A stretch of DNA of 64,000 nucleotides, from contig QKWP01000444.1 of the NCBI GenBank assembly GCA_003550325.1, positions 110,261 to 174,260 of the forward strand. Reading direction: 5' to 3'. This DNA comes from Gigaspora rosea (Eukaryota > Glomeromycota > Glomeromycetes > Diversisporales > Gigasporaceae). The notes below the pieces were generated by a model. The model was not told the DNA's origin. It worked only from the letters and a program-made list of their open reading frames with translations, and did no database searches. Shown piece by piece: positions 1-9,815 of this stretch (the stretch's first letter is position 1; the number at the start of each line of letters is the position of its first letter). The position numbers and the translations under genes are program-made.

Positions 1-360
1 ATGCATCGGATCAATTTTTAATTAATGGATTCAGTGTTTAATGCGAAAATAGCAAAAGTTCTCGAATAAAATCATGTGTGAATATACACACGATTAGTAT
101 GAAGTAAAGATGTGTAGTCTGGATTATTCATTGAAAAAATTTGTGAATAACTGCAAATAATTTATCATACTGTACGTACTTTTATGCTTTTTATTTTGAA
201 AATTAAGAAAATAATTTTTTAATTCACAGTTTTTCATCTTAAAAAAATATACGAATAATTAATTATTAAATTTCGTTCATTATTAGAAGAAATTGAATTA
301 GTATAAGGAATTTTCCTGCTTCCACTATCAAAAGTGTTTATATTTGATTTTTTAATCTGT

Positions 361-1100
361 TCAAGGAATTAATAAATTAGATTTGTTTAATTCTGTAAGG
401 ATCTGTTTGCCATCTTGGCATTTTTTAAATATTTCACAGAGTACTTCGGTGATGATCGATTTTCTATATCCTTATTCCAACATTTTCATCAAGTTCATTG
501 TAGGACTTCTTTGTTAACGTGCGGTCGTAAACCATCAAGTATTTGGAGTATCTTGCAAGATGTTACAACTGTGCAGATCTCAATGAACGATTCCTTGGAA
601 TGAATTGCCTTAAGGCTAGAAGATATGCTAAATAACAACTTCAGCTTGTATTTTCATTCCATATCCGAAATATATCCATAATTTTGACGTAATGAACCCG
701 TTATTGTACATTTTAATAGTTTCCGTTTTCATTTCTTGATATACTGTAACATTTTATAAATGAAGGGTTTTCAACTCCGATTTCTCAATACACTTTTAAC
801 TTTTTAAACACACTACTTTTAATAAAAAAACATACAAAGTAAAATATAATGAATTAAATAAAGTACCTCATTTAAATAATCGAGTTTAAAAAATTCCTTA
901 AGTGCGACATAATAAGTAACGGAAGAGGTTTCAATTAGTCGCAAACCCACTTTTCCGATTGCTTCAATATTCTTAAACTTGTAAGGAATCTAATTGGTAA
1001 TTATTGTTGTCTAATAATGTTGTTATATCATTATAAATATCAAGACCTTCGTATTCTGATTTGATGATTTCGTGAAATTTACTCTTTTCCATTCGAAACC
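361..1100 (-). pseudogene. Protein kinase domain relic (TKL-like), C-terminal part of a Sel1-kinase gene
   Basis: Minus-strand conceptual translation gives kinase motifs in the correct order, split over several frames. There is a glycine-loop-like IGKVGLRLIE followed by YVALKEF (VALK lysine) near 900-960, then TGSLRQNYGYISDME, then LKAIHSK next to GIVH*DLHSCNIL. The last is the catalytic loop HRDLHxxNIL with the Arg codon changed to TGA. GLRPHVNKEV and KCWNKDIENR (subdomain XI region) follow, then EIFKKCQDGKQILTELNKS. The activation segment (DFG to APE) between the catalytic loop and GLRP is missing, so there is an internal deletion as well as stops and frameshifts. It follows directly on the Sel1 array upstream through TNDWFRMEKSKFHEIIKS, so both were one gene. 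Kinases of this kind are hugely expanded in Rhizophagus. It is certainly non-functional as a kinase. Confidence 0.75.
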
Positions 1101-2573
1101 AATCATTAGTTTTCTCTATGTTTATCGGTGTTCCAATAACAATAGCCGACTTGTGACATTCCTTCTATAAACCCCATCTTTGCGGATTTCTTATAATATT
1201 CGAATGCCATCTTTCCTTTCTTTTGACACCGACTCCATTGAGTTAGTAATTTCCAACGCATAATATTCGATTTCGTCTTTTTCGACTCTGATTCCTTCAT
1301 TATAGCAATTTCCAACATTAGCTGCTCCCTTAGCACTACTCATCTTTGCAGATTTTAAATTTTAAGAATGCCTTCTTTTCGTCCTTTTTGATTCCGGTTC
1401 CTTCTCTATAGCAAATTCCAACATTATATGTTCCCTCAGCACTGCTCATCTCTTCAGATTTTTTAAAATATTTGAATGCCCTTTTTTCATCCTTTTCGAC
1501 TCAAATTCCTTCACTATAGCAAAATCTAACATTAACTGTTCCCTCAGTATTACCCATCTCTGCAGGTTTTTTATAAGATTCGAAAACCTTTTCTTCGTCT
1601 TTTTCAACACCAATTCCTTGGATATAGCAATTTCCAACATGAAATGATCCCTTATCACAACCCATCTCTGCAGTTTTTTTATAAAATTCGAATGCCTTCT
1701 TTTCATCCTTTTCGACGCCAATTCCTTCTCTATAGAAAATATCCAACATTAGCAGTTCCTTAACATTACCAATCTCTGCAGTCCTTTTTTACTTCGATTC
1801 CTTCCATATGGCAATATCCAACATTAAATGTTCCCATAGCATACCCATCTGCTTTTTTTACGTCCTTTTTTACTCCGATTCCTTCCATAGAAATTTCCAA
1901 CATTAAATACTCCTTTAGCACTATCCATCTCAGCAGATTTTTTATAATCTTCGAATGCCTTTTTTTTCATCTTTTTCGACACCAATTCCTTCTCTATAAC
2001 AATATCCAACATTAGCTATTCTATTAACACTACCCATCTCTGCAGATTTTTTACAATATTCGAATGCCTTCTTTTCATTCTTTTCGATTCTGTTCCTTCA
2101 ATATCAGATATAGCAATGTCCAATATTATTTGTTCCTTCAGTTTTACACATCTCCGCAGATTTTTTATAATAATTGAATGCCTTCTTTTCGTTCTTTTTG
2201 ACTCCGATTCCTTCACCATAGCAACATCCAACATTAAATGTTCCTTTAGCACTACCCATCTCTGCAGATTTTTTATAATATTCTAATGCCTTCTTTACGT
2301 CTTTTTTTACTCCGATTCCTTCAATATAACAATATCAAACATCAGTTGCACCATCAGCATCACCCATATCAAAAGATTTTTTATAATGGATGAATGCCTT
2401 ACAATAATCTTTTTCTATCCCAATTCTACTATGATAATAACAACCAATATGCATTCAGTGACATGACCCATACCAGCTGCTTTCACAAATTGAATAAATG
2501 CTTTATATTCATCTTTTTTAACTCCATTTAGATAATAGCAACCAATCTTAAGTTCTTCTTCAGGATTATACAT
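1101..2573 (-). pseudogene. Sel1-like repeat array, N-terminal part of the same broken gene
   Basis: About 13 units of roughly 108 bases (36 codons) repeat on the minus strand, each built around AFEYYKKSAEMG, then NVGNCYxxGIGVEKDEKK. This is the Sel1 (TPR-like) solenoid consensus. A start ATG at 2573-2571 opens with MYNPEEELKIGCYYLNGVKK. The array then drifts through several frames, with one unit near 1770-1860 shortened. Sel1 repeats are protein-protein interaction modules; here they sit N-terminal to a kinase domain (361-1100). Frameshifts, at least one short unit and stops make it a pseudogene. Sel1 proteins are very abundant in Glomeromycotina, which fits the rest of the window. Confidence 0.8.
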
Positions 2574-3888
2574 AGAGATATTTGGAGTAATTTTGATTTT
2601 TATTTTTGATATAAAAATAATTCATATATTTTATATATATATTCATTGCATTTTGAAACATATATATATGTTGGTTAATTCTTTTTATTAATTAACGAAT
2701 TAATATAATAATAATAATAATAATAATAAAGAAACAATTCAAGAGTCACTTATTAGCATAGTAACTAAATTTGGACAATCAAATCGTGAATTCTTTGTTT
2801 TCATGAATCAGCCCGAAGAACAAAAAAAGTAAATAATCATTATGTAAACAGCCAATGAAGTTCAATGGTTAACAACTGGAAACTAGAATTTATTTGGCAA
2901 GCTAGTTTCACAATAATTCTAGCTAAATTTGGTAATTTGAATAGAAGTCAAATTTTGAAAGTCCTTTGTAATATTTGATACTATCACTTATCAATACAAA
3001 ATTCTTTGTTTAACCAGAAATTGTTTACATACAGATTTATATTTTAGTCGAAAATATTTCTAGTTTATTTAAAAACGTGTCTTAACAATTGCATATGTGA
3101 GTTTTTAATGAAGCGAAATAAAGTTTCATGTTGCGTAGTTCTTCAATTAATAATCTTAATACATACGCACGCATCTGATTGATCAAAACGATGCTTATTT
3201 TTTTTATTAAAGTGAGTCAAAAAAGGTAATAATGATCCATGACCGACCGCTTACGTACGTACGTACAGTACGTTGTGAGAAGGAAAGTGAACCTGATTTT
3301 CTTTTTTATGTTATTACTCTATCCCAATTATCGTTTTTAGTGTAGTGCACCTATCCCCCCGAAAATCGTACTGTAAATTCTTAGTATAGCAAGTGAATTA
3401 CCTGTTTCCGACTCGATTTGACGATCTGATATATTTAAGATTAGATATATCGAAGATATTAGAAATATAGAAGATATTAAAGATATCAACGATATTAAAA
3501 ATCTTAAGGAAAGCAAAGATATCAAATATGTCAAATATACCTGATATATCGAGTCTAGAAAACCTGTTGAAACCTTGAAAGTTAGTAGCATTAAAGATGG
3601 GACACAGTAGTATAGAAAGTATGAATACGTCTTTTGTCTCCACAAAAGAGAGATTCAATTAGATAAGTTCCAAGTTCTAAATTTGTAGGTTTGAAGTAGG
3701 AAATGCAGTCAAGTAATACCTTCGAAATTAGAGCAGAAGTGTTGTTAGTAATTCCACCCCGATATATGATTAAATAAACTGTTATTGTTATAAACCGATA
3801 ACCTACCGATAAGTGAAATCGCCAAAATCCCATGACCTCGTATTAGAGCCTCGTGACATAATCTAGAGCTCTATTTCGACCCTAATTA
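2574..3888. other. Gene-poor stretch with microsatellites and a short ORF
   Basis: An (AAT)n tract at 2702-2729 is followed in frame by a short plus-strand reading frame ending at 2832 (KETIQESLISIVTKFGQSN...), possibly an exon fragment of an unknown gene. ACGT repeats lie at about 3252-3273. From 3420 to 3552 there is an imperfect GATATTAAA/GATATC repeat, which produces the low-complexity minus-strand reading IFDIFDIF. An 80-codon minus-strand frame at 3591-3833 has no recognisable motif. I see no credible complete gene here. Confidence 0.5.
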
Positions 3889-4080
3889 GGCCGTTCGAAG
3901 TTGATTCTTTGGTTAACATCACTTTTCAAGGACTCTCGGGGAGGGGGTGGGGGTAAAATGAAACGAACATATGAAACGAACATATAAAAATGAACTAAGA
4001 TGAGTCATCCAGCGTTTTGATTGGCTGTTCGTTTTCGGGGGTGATGTTATTGTTAACCAAAAAATTAACTTCAAACGGCC
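3889..4080. mobile_element. PIF/Harbinger-like MITE (192 bp, TTA duplication)
   Basis: Terminal inverted repeats of about 35 bp start GGCCGTTCGAAGTTGATTC at the left and end with the imperfect complement ...TTAACTTCAAACGGCC at the right. The element is flanked by TTA at 3886-3888 and 4081-4083. A 3-bp TWA duplication is the hallmark of PIF/Harbinger elements. There is no coding capacity, so it is a non-autonomous element. Confidence 0.7.
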
Positions 4081-4239
4081 TTACTCAGACCAAGTCAATC
4101 CACGCCTCAAACGTTGCCTTTCACCATTATTAGGTTGAGTTAGAGTAGTTTTAGCTATAGTTGGTAGCGTATAGTTTATATATTTAGAAGGAGGGTACAT
4201 TCCCTATCCTCACCCGTACGAACTGTTACGTAAGATAAA

Positions 4240-4372
4240 TAAATGTTGTCGATCTCCATAAATATGGTTATTGATATGCACATCGCATATTTAAACACAC
4301 TCATTTTTTATATTCGATATTTTAGGCCGTTCAACAACAGTCTAACATTTAGATTTAGATATTGTGTTAAAT
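4240..4372 (+). promoter_or_regulatory. Conserved 5' flank of the LRR gene family
   Basis: This upstream segment is recognisably shared with about 54103-54243 and, in its last part, with about 36480-36531. The shared blocks include GTTGTCGATCTCCA, a TATGCACAT element, ACRCACTCA, and a CCGTTCAAYAACAGTYTAA block about 40 nt before the ATG. It therefore probably holds the promoter and 5' UTR that were copied with the gene. No clear TATA box can be assigned. Sharing could also reflect recent duplication without selection. Confidence 0.5.
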
Positions 4373-5716
4373 ATGGTAAATGCCCAAGAGTATATAGATA
4401 ACAATTTTTCTAAAGACAGCAGAGTAATCAATGTTGCTAAGAAGGATTTAGTTGGTTCATTAGATTTACGAGAATACTCTAATTTAGAAGTATTGATTAT
4501 TGAAATCAATCAAATAACTAATTTAAGTTTTTCAGAAAAAAATAAAAATATCACAATAATTGAAGCTTATGACAATCAATTAACTAATCTAAACTTTTTG
4601 ATAAGTTTGCCTAATCCAGAAAAACTAAAATCATTGGGTGTTTTTCAAAATCAAATAACTTCTAATGATTTGGAAATCTTGGCCCCTTTCGTTAATTGTG
4701 AAATGCTAAGCATTGGAAAGAATAATATTCGTGGAAATTTAAGTTCCTTACGATATTGGACTAATTTAAAAAGATTAGATTTGTTAGGAATAAAGCCACA
4801 AGTTTGGGGGTTAGAATATTTAGCTCATAATCCTTTTTGTGGAGAGTTTTTTCAAGACTATTCTCCCAAAAATATACAAGAATTTGATAATAATACTTGG
4901 AGAGGTTCAAGCGACTTTCGAAGGCTTTCTAATGATAAAGTTTGTGGAATAATTAATGATTTATGGAGACAGGTTCAATCACAAAGCCAAGAATTAGACA
5001 AGTTAAAGAATGAGCGAAGCCAAGAAAAGAAAGAGCAAAGCCAAGAATTAGACAATCTAAAGAAAGAGCAAATCCAAGAATTAGATAAGTTAAAAGAGCA
5101 AAGCCAAGAATTAGACAAGTTAAAGAAAGATCAAAACCAAGAATTGGACAAGTTAAAGCAGCAATGCCAAGAATTAGACAAGTTAAAGAAAGAGCAAAGC
5201 CAAGAATTCGACAAGTTAAAGCAGCAATACCAAGAATTAGACAAGTTAAAGAAAGAGCAAAGCCAAGAATTAGACAAATTAAAGAAAGAGCAAAGTCAAG
5301 AATTAGACAAGTTAAAGCAGCAACTCCAAGAATTTTCTAATTTATTTTTTCCCAACCAATCCTATGATTTTACCCTGCTTAAACAAGAAATTACTCGTCT
5401 TAAGTACCAAGAATTAGCTTCTCAAGTCAGAGAAAACAAAGAGCAATTGAATCAACTAATTAACAATGCTAAAACAAAAACCGGTAATCTAGGAAACATA
5501 GTCGACCTACTTCTAGAAACCCAAAAAGAAATCAGCAAAACTAAACCAGAGAGTAATGATAATGTAAAAGGACAATTAACTGCCTTTCAGAAAGTTTTAG
5601 AAAATAATCTAACTAAAGAAGAATTACAGAATCTTCTCAATGAACAAACAGAACTTTTTCAATTAGAGGAACATTTAGCTAGTTTGCAAATTAATGAAGT
5701 GATTAACCCTCAGTAA
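4373..5716 (+). CDS. LRR protein with long QELDKLKKEQ coiled coil (intact copy)
   Basis: Intact 447-codon frame. The ATG at 4373 (MVNAQEYIDNNF) is chosen because the frame upstream opens only with GTG and the same ATG is used by the paralogue at 54244. Residues about 15-190 form irregular leucine-rich repeats (SLDLREYSNLEVL, ITNLSF, NQLTNLNFL, LKRLDLLGIK, GLEYLAHNPF). Residues about 200-322 are charged repeats of 10-11 residues, SQELDKLKKEQ, expected to form a coiled coil. A conserved tail (FPNQSYDF...LQINEVINPQ) ends the protein. No signal peptide or membrane segment is evident. LRR proteins with GLEYLP-type repeats form a large Rhizophagus family of unknown role; a scaffold or binding function is only inferred. 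Three other, damaged copies lie in this window (31625, 36532, 54244). Confidence 0.85.
   Translation: MVNAQEYIDNNFSKDSRVINVAKKDLVGSLDLREYSNLEVLIIEINQITNLSFSEKNKNITIIEAYDNQLTNLNFLISLPNPEKLKSLGVFQNQITSNDLEILAPFVNCEMLSIGKNNIRGNLSSLRYWTNLKRLDLLGIKPQVWGLEYLAHNPFCGEFFQDYSPKNIQEFDNNTWRGSSDFRRLSNDKVCGIINDLWRQVQSQSQELDKLKNERSQEKKEQSQELDNLKKEQIQELDKLKEQSQELDKLKKDQNQELDKLKQQCQELDKLKKEQSQEFDKLKQQYQELDKLKKEQSQELDKLKKEQSQELDKLKQQLQEFSNLFFPNQSYDFTLLKQEITRLKYQELASQVRENKEQLNQLINNAKTKTGNLGNIVDLLLETQKEISKTKPESNDNVKGQLTAFQKVLENNLTKEELQNLLNEQTELFQLEEHLASLQINEVINPQ
4972..5335 (+). repeat. In-frame 30/33-bp coding repeat (coiled-coil units)
   Basis: Roughly eleven units of 30 or 33 bases, core CAAGAATTAGACAAGTTAAA, encode (S/N)QELDKLK(K/Q)(E/Q)Q. 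The same array is expanded at 31935-32290 and reduced to two or three units at 54895-54980. Length variation is therefore in whole 10- or 11-residue steps, typical of slippage or unequal exchange that keeps the coiled-coil register. Confidence 0.85.
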
Positions 5717-6380
5717 ATAGAATAATTTCAGTTTAAGTAAGTTGTAAAATCTTTCCCTTCATGTATTGCAGTAAATTTAGCTTATATTCAGTTAATAATT
5801 TCTCTAAAATTTTATATCATAATTTAATTTGTCTATACAAAGTCGTCAGGTTTCCACTATTTTATTAGCTTATTAGGTCTCCAATCCTTTTTCTTTATTT
5901 TTGAAACTTTCACCCTTAGTAAATATAAGTCCTTATATTTTGAAAATTATGTTCTAAATTTAAATCAAAAATATCCTCCGATAATTTTTAAATTCAGTTG
6001 ACTGGAATTATTGATTTTTTATCTTAGTTTTGTTGCTTTAACCAATGCATTGAAAAAACTAAGTAATATATATTGACTGACTCAAGAGGTATATTCTGTT
6101 AGTATTAATTTAGTCACAGATATAATTATTTTTATGCTTATAGGTTTTTTTTTTTTATAACTTGAATTTATATTATTTTTTGCTATTATATTTCTATGAC
6201 AAATAAAATTATTAGCTATTACATATTGTCCTTACTCTGTTTATAATTACAGTAGATTTGTATTATATACCTAATATTACATAAAACGTTTTTTTTTTAC
6301 CAAACTTTTCTAGTTGTATTGTATTCGAATTGCGAGAATATTTTAAAAGTAGATCAATTCAGACCTTATTCCTTATTCAT
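5717..6380. repeat. Duplicated 3' flank of the LRR family
   Basis: Sequence after the stop (from TAGAATAATTTCAGTTTAAG on) is shared with 55378-56030 and partly with 32694-33160, including the TTTCCCTTC...GCAGTAAA and GACTCAAGAGRTAT blocks. No reading frame of interest was seen; it shows that the duplication unit was larger than the gene. Confidence 0.7.
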
Positions 6381-6706
6381 GATTACATAACTTTATCCAC
6401 GTTACAGTATTCTTCAGTACTACATGAAATCTGGTCCCGCTTTCTTTATTGGCAACCATATCATTTTGCATCATCAAATAAGGCTAATATTTGATTCTCG
6501 TTATTATAAATGGTAAATTAATGCGGAACCCATGAAATCACCTTTCTTATTCGTGTTATATATCAAAATTAAAAATCTTTAACCAATAGTAGTAATCAAC
6601 CTAACTGTATATATATATATTTTTTGTTTTTTTTCGTTCGAGTCGAAGTGAAGTCGACAGATCGAAAAGATGCAGATGTGATGTAGACGTGAAGTCAATA
6701 ACATTA

Positions 6707-7583
6707 ATGGAGCCGGGTCTGCACAATCAAGTAAATTCAGGTAAAATGATTATAATAACTTTCTGTATACAGTAACCGCTAACCTAATAAGGTCGCCTCA
6801 AGGACAAAGGCAAATTCATGGGGAAACGCTAAGCTACAAACTCAACTGCAATAGTAATTGCTATTTCCAAGAGCTTACATGAATCTTTATGTAAAATTTC
6901 AAGAATATTTTGGTATGTATAATAAACTGCACAGTTAATAAGAATATTGGATTCAGTATTAAGGGTAGGGTGTAACTATTTCCGAATTCATATAAAATAG
7001 ATTGTAGATCAACATTGTGTAACCAATATCATATGGTATCATATGATTTACGTGTAAACAACATGTGATTTGACCAATCATAATTAGTATTCATTTGTGT
7101 AACCAGGGAAAAACATATAGCGTCCAGGGAAATTTTTAGTTATATGTAAAGTTAATTTTTTTAAAACAATATGTATTGTACACTTTATTAATATAAACAA
7201 ACTATTTTAAACTACATATTGTATAAATTTGACACAAATTGGTTAAGGTATTGAAAAGTTTTATTAGAAGCACTTTTTTGTTTACTATGTAAAAATTCAA
7301 TATACCACGTAGATCATATAAAAATTGATCTACGTCACCCTACCCTTAAAATCTTTATTATTTAGGTACAAATAAATTCGACGAATTTATTTCGGATACT
7401 AAGCCTAAAATTTCAAATTCGAATATTCAATTATCAACTAATTCAAATAATGACTATGAGAAGATATTGAAACAACCTCTTAAATTTAGACATGGAATCT
7501 TTTTGAAATTACAACCTCACTCACATGATGTTAAAAAGCAGGGAATTATTCTATTTATACAAATTTTAATAATTTTCACATGA
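6707..7583 (+). CDS. Candidate two-exon gene, unknown product
   Basis: Exon 1 runs from ATG 6707 to 6740 (MEPGLHNQVNS), followed by GTAAAA. Exon 2 starts at 7366 after a TTATTTAG acceptor and reads to TGA at 7581-7583. The phases join exactly (G|GT), giving 83 residues: MEPGLHNQVNSGTNKFDEF... then ISDTKPKISNSNIQLSTNS and ...LKLQPHSHDVKKQGII. The SGTNKFDEFI-type stretch resembles the linker ahead of the kinase domain in Rhizophagus TKL kinases, so this could be a truncated member, but no kinase motif follows. The 625-nt intron contains a MITE (6959-7349). No transcript evidence is available, and a chance alignment of frames is possible. Confidence 0.35.
6959..7349. mobile_element. MITE with TTAAGGGTAGGGTG termini
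   Basis: Perfect 14-bp ends TTAAGGGTAGGGTG and CACCCTACCCTTAA; the inner ends also share a GTAGATC motif. The symmetric TTAA can be read as a piggyBac-like TTAA target or as a TA target with an A-rich end. It is 391 bp and non-coding. It lies inside the proposed intron of the 6707-7583 gene, 16 nt before the acceptor. Confidence 0.6.
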
Positions 7584-8623
7584 GTCGGGTGTTAAGGATT
7601 TTTGTAAAAATTTTTCAGGTATGATAATTCAAGGTGATCGGTGTTTCATGTTACATTGCCAAAAAAAATATTTCGTATATAATAAGGACATTAGTAATAG
7701 AATTGATTACATACGATTGTATTTAATATTAATTAATAAATATTATTTAAATTTTTGGTAAAATAGTAATAATAACTTAGAATTTAAAGCCCTTGATATT
7801 TGTATACAATAACTACGATATAATTTATATTATTAAAAATTCGTTAAATAGAATTATCAATTATGTAAATCTACATCACAATTAGAAAATAAATATTTTA
7901 TTATTAATAATAATTATAATAAATAATATATTTTTTTTTATTAATAATCATAATAAATACTATGCAATTAACGAATGTATTAAAATATTTTTCGGATACT
8001 TCTTTTTTCTAATTCTTTCTTTTATCTTTTCCTATATCTTTTCTTCAATAGACTTTGATGCCACGTGTTTTAAATCATTGAAATCGTTCGAATAAGGCCG
8101 TCATCCCTATATATGAGTATATAAGCCAAGTGGGAAAAAAAATCAGTGTATTGAACCAAAAGTACAGTATAATAAAAATAAATGTGGCAGTAAGAAAGTT
8201 CTTAGCCTTACGGATTTGACTTTTTGATTCTTTCGTTTCATATCCGACATTTTCACCCGATTTTTTGGATTCATTTCCGTTTCAAGCAGGAACCTATGTC
8301 TTCATGCGATTTCTTGAATTCCTATAAAAACATTATCAAATGTTATTGAATGAGCAAAGAAGTTCGTCATCATAAAAAGTAGCCAATCCCTTCTCCAGAA
8401 CCAGTAACCTCCTACTCAAAAAATCACATAGGAGTTAAAAAATTACACGCCCTGTCTTCGTTCGTATCAACTTTGTTATTTCATCATTATCGTTATTTCA
8501 TTTTAGTCATCATCTTTATTTTTATCATTTACACATTACATATTATAGAAAATACATGTTTATATGAAATAATAAACTTACCATTTTTCATTTCTTTTAG
8601 CAAATTTAAATACACTTGGACGC
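7584..8623. other. No recognisable gene
   Basis: AT-rich intergenic sequence. A TATATAAG motif occurs near 8120 but no convincing frame follows it. Pyrimidine-rich tracts lie near 8000-8050. Nothing else could be assigned. Confidence 0.5.
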
Positions 8624-8935
8624 TTATTTTTCCATAGCTAGTTTCTTTTCGAGCCAACTCGTGAAGATTTCTTTTTTTACAATTAAAGGAAACTTATACG
8701 AACTTCCTTTGTTATTTAAAAAACTATTTATATTCCACGCTATAGTTAGGTAGGCCTCGAAATATTTTCCTGTCTCTATGCAACTTTTTTTCTTTTCCAC
8801 TGAGTTCTTTGGTGTAATTTTCTTCTATGACCCATTAAGCTTTGGCCAGTTAGAAAAAGAAGGACGTTCACCGTAATCAATCAAAATATCGTTCATATCT
8901 GCCGATTTGTTTTGACCCCAAAATCGACCAATCAT
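8624..8935 (-). pseudogene. Unknown 103-codon frame with one in-frame TAG
   Basis: From ATG at 8935-8933 the minus strand reads 36 residues (MIGRFWGQNKSADMNDILID...), one TAG, then 66 residues in the same frame to TAA at 8626-8624 (KKITPKNSVEKKKSCIETGK, ...AYLTIAWNINSFLNNKGSSY, ...KEIFTSWLEKKLAMEK). Composition is protein-like and not repetitive. The TAG is preceded by GGGTCA, so ..TCATAG could instead be a splice acceptor, making the second part an exon. I do not recognise the family. Confidence 0.35.
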
Positions 8936-9202
8936 GATCGAGGATTATCAAAAAAATTTTACACGAAAATTTAGAATTTTCGCGAAATGCATGTATTTAA
9001 TTATAAGTCAAAAGTAGGTTAAAAAGGCTTGATAGTTACCAACTCATCCTAAAACACCCGAGTATTTCAACAAACGGTAAAAGTACTTCTTTCTACAGCT
9101 TAGCATAGCTCTTTTGTTGAGTTTTATTGGTTTTTTAACTTGTCTAGACGTCAAAAAAGCTCTTTTGTTAGTTGTAACAAGTGCTCGTTTGTTAGTTTTT
9201 CG

Positions 9203-9353
9203 ATTTGAAACTATAAGCCCTACTAAAATCCACATATACTCTTTAAATATCAAATCTACCCCCAAAACTTACCCTAACCTATAAGACAAAAACGAAAAAA
9301 ATACAACAAAAAAAATTTTAAAATTTCATATCAAAATTTCAGCATCATCCACG
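9203..9353. repeat. Partial copy of the 60093-60290 MITE
   Basis: TTTGAAACTATAAGCCCTRC through TTTCAGCATCATCCACGAC matches the inner part and right end of the element at 60093-60290, including a CCCTAACCTATAAGAC block. The left terminus could not be found, so this is a truncated copy. Confidence 0.55.
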
Positions 9354-9388
9354 ACAATAAATTTTGATTTTCAGCCGCGGTCCTTTAA

Positions 9389-9492
9389 CATATGGGCGGA
9401 TTTGATTCATATGATGATGGGTTGTTATATTGTACATTAGTAAATGTACAATATAACAACCCATCATCATATGAATCAAATCCGTCCATATG
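9389..9492. repeat. Near-perfect 104-bp hairpin (two 50-bp arms, 4-nt loop)
   Basis: The left arm starts CATATGGGCGGATTTGATTC and the right arm ends with its complement GAATCAAATCCGTCCATATG. One mismatch was seen over 50 bp, with the loop AGTA. The tip CATATGGGCGGATTT resembles the termini of the element at 53642-53854 (CATATCGGCGGATTT), so this may be a collapsed palindromic member of that family. Transcription would give a long hairpin RNA. Confidence 0.8.
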
Positions 9493-9815
9493 ATTAACGA
9501 GGTTAATGTCTAATGATAAAATTGCTGAATCTCATAAGCATTTTTCATTATTTTAATAAATCTGCAAGAATAATTCTATGCTCAAAAAGAAATTTGCAAT
9601 CTGGATAGTTAGAAAATTATTGCAAAAAAGCAACGAATATATTTAATATTTGTGTCAGATTAATGCATACATCTTTTATTATTATTATTATTATTAAATG
9701 TAAAACACATTACAAATAAAAAAATTTTAATCGTTTAAAATCGAAAAATCAAAATAATTTTAGAATATATGTGGCAAGATTTACAAAATATACATTAAAA
9801 AATGCCGATATAAAA

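Noticed and set aside
415-603. Plus-strand 62-codon frame
   Set aside because: It lies opposite the kinase relic, whose minus-strand motifs explain the sequence.
1106-2252. Several separate small minus-strand genes
   Set aside because: All are frame pieces of one Sel1 repeat array.
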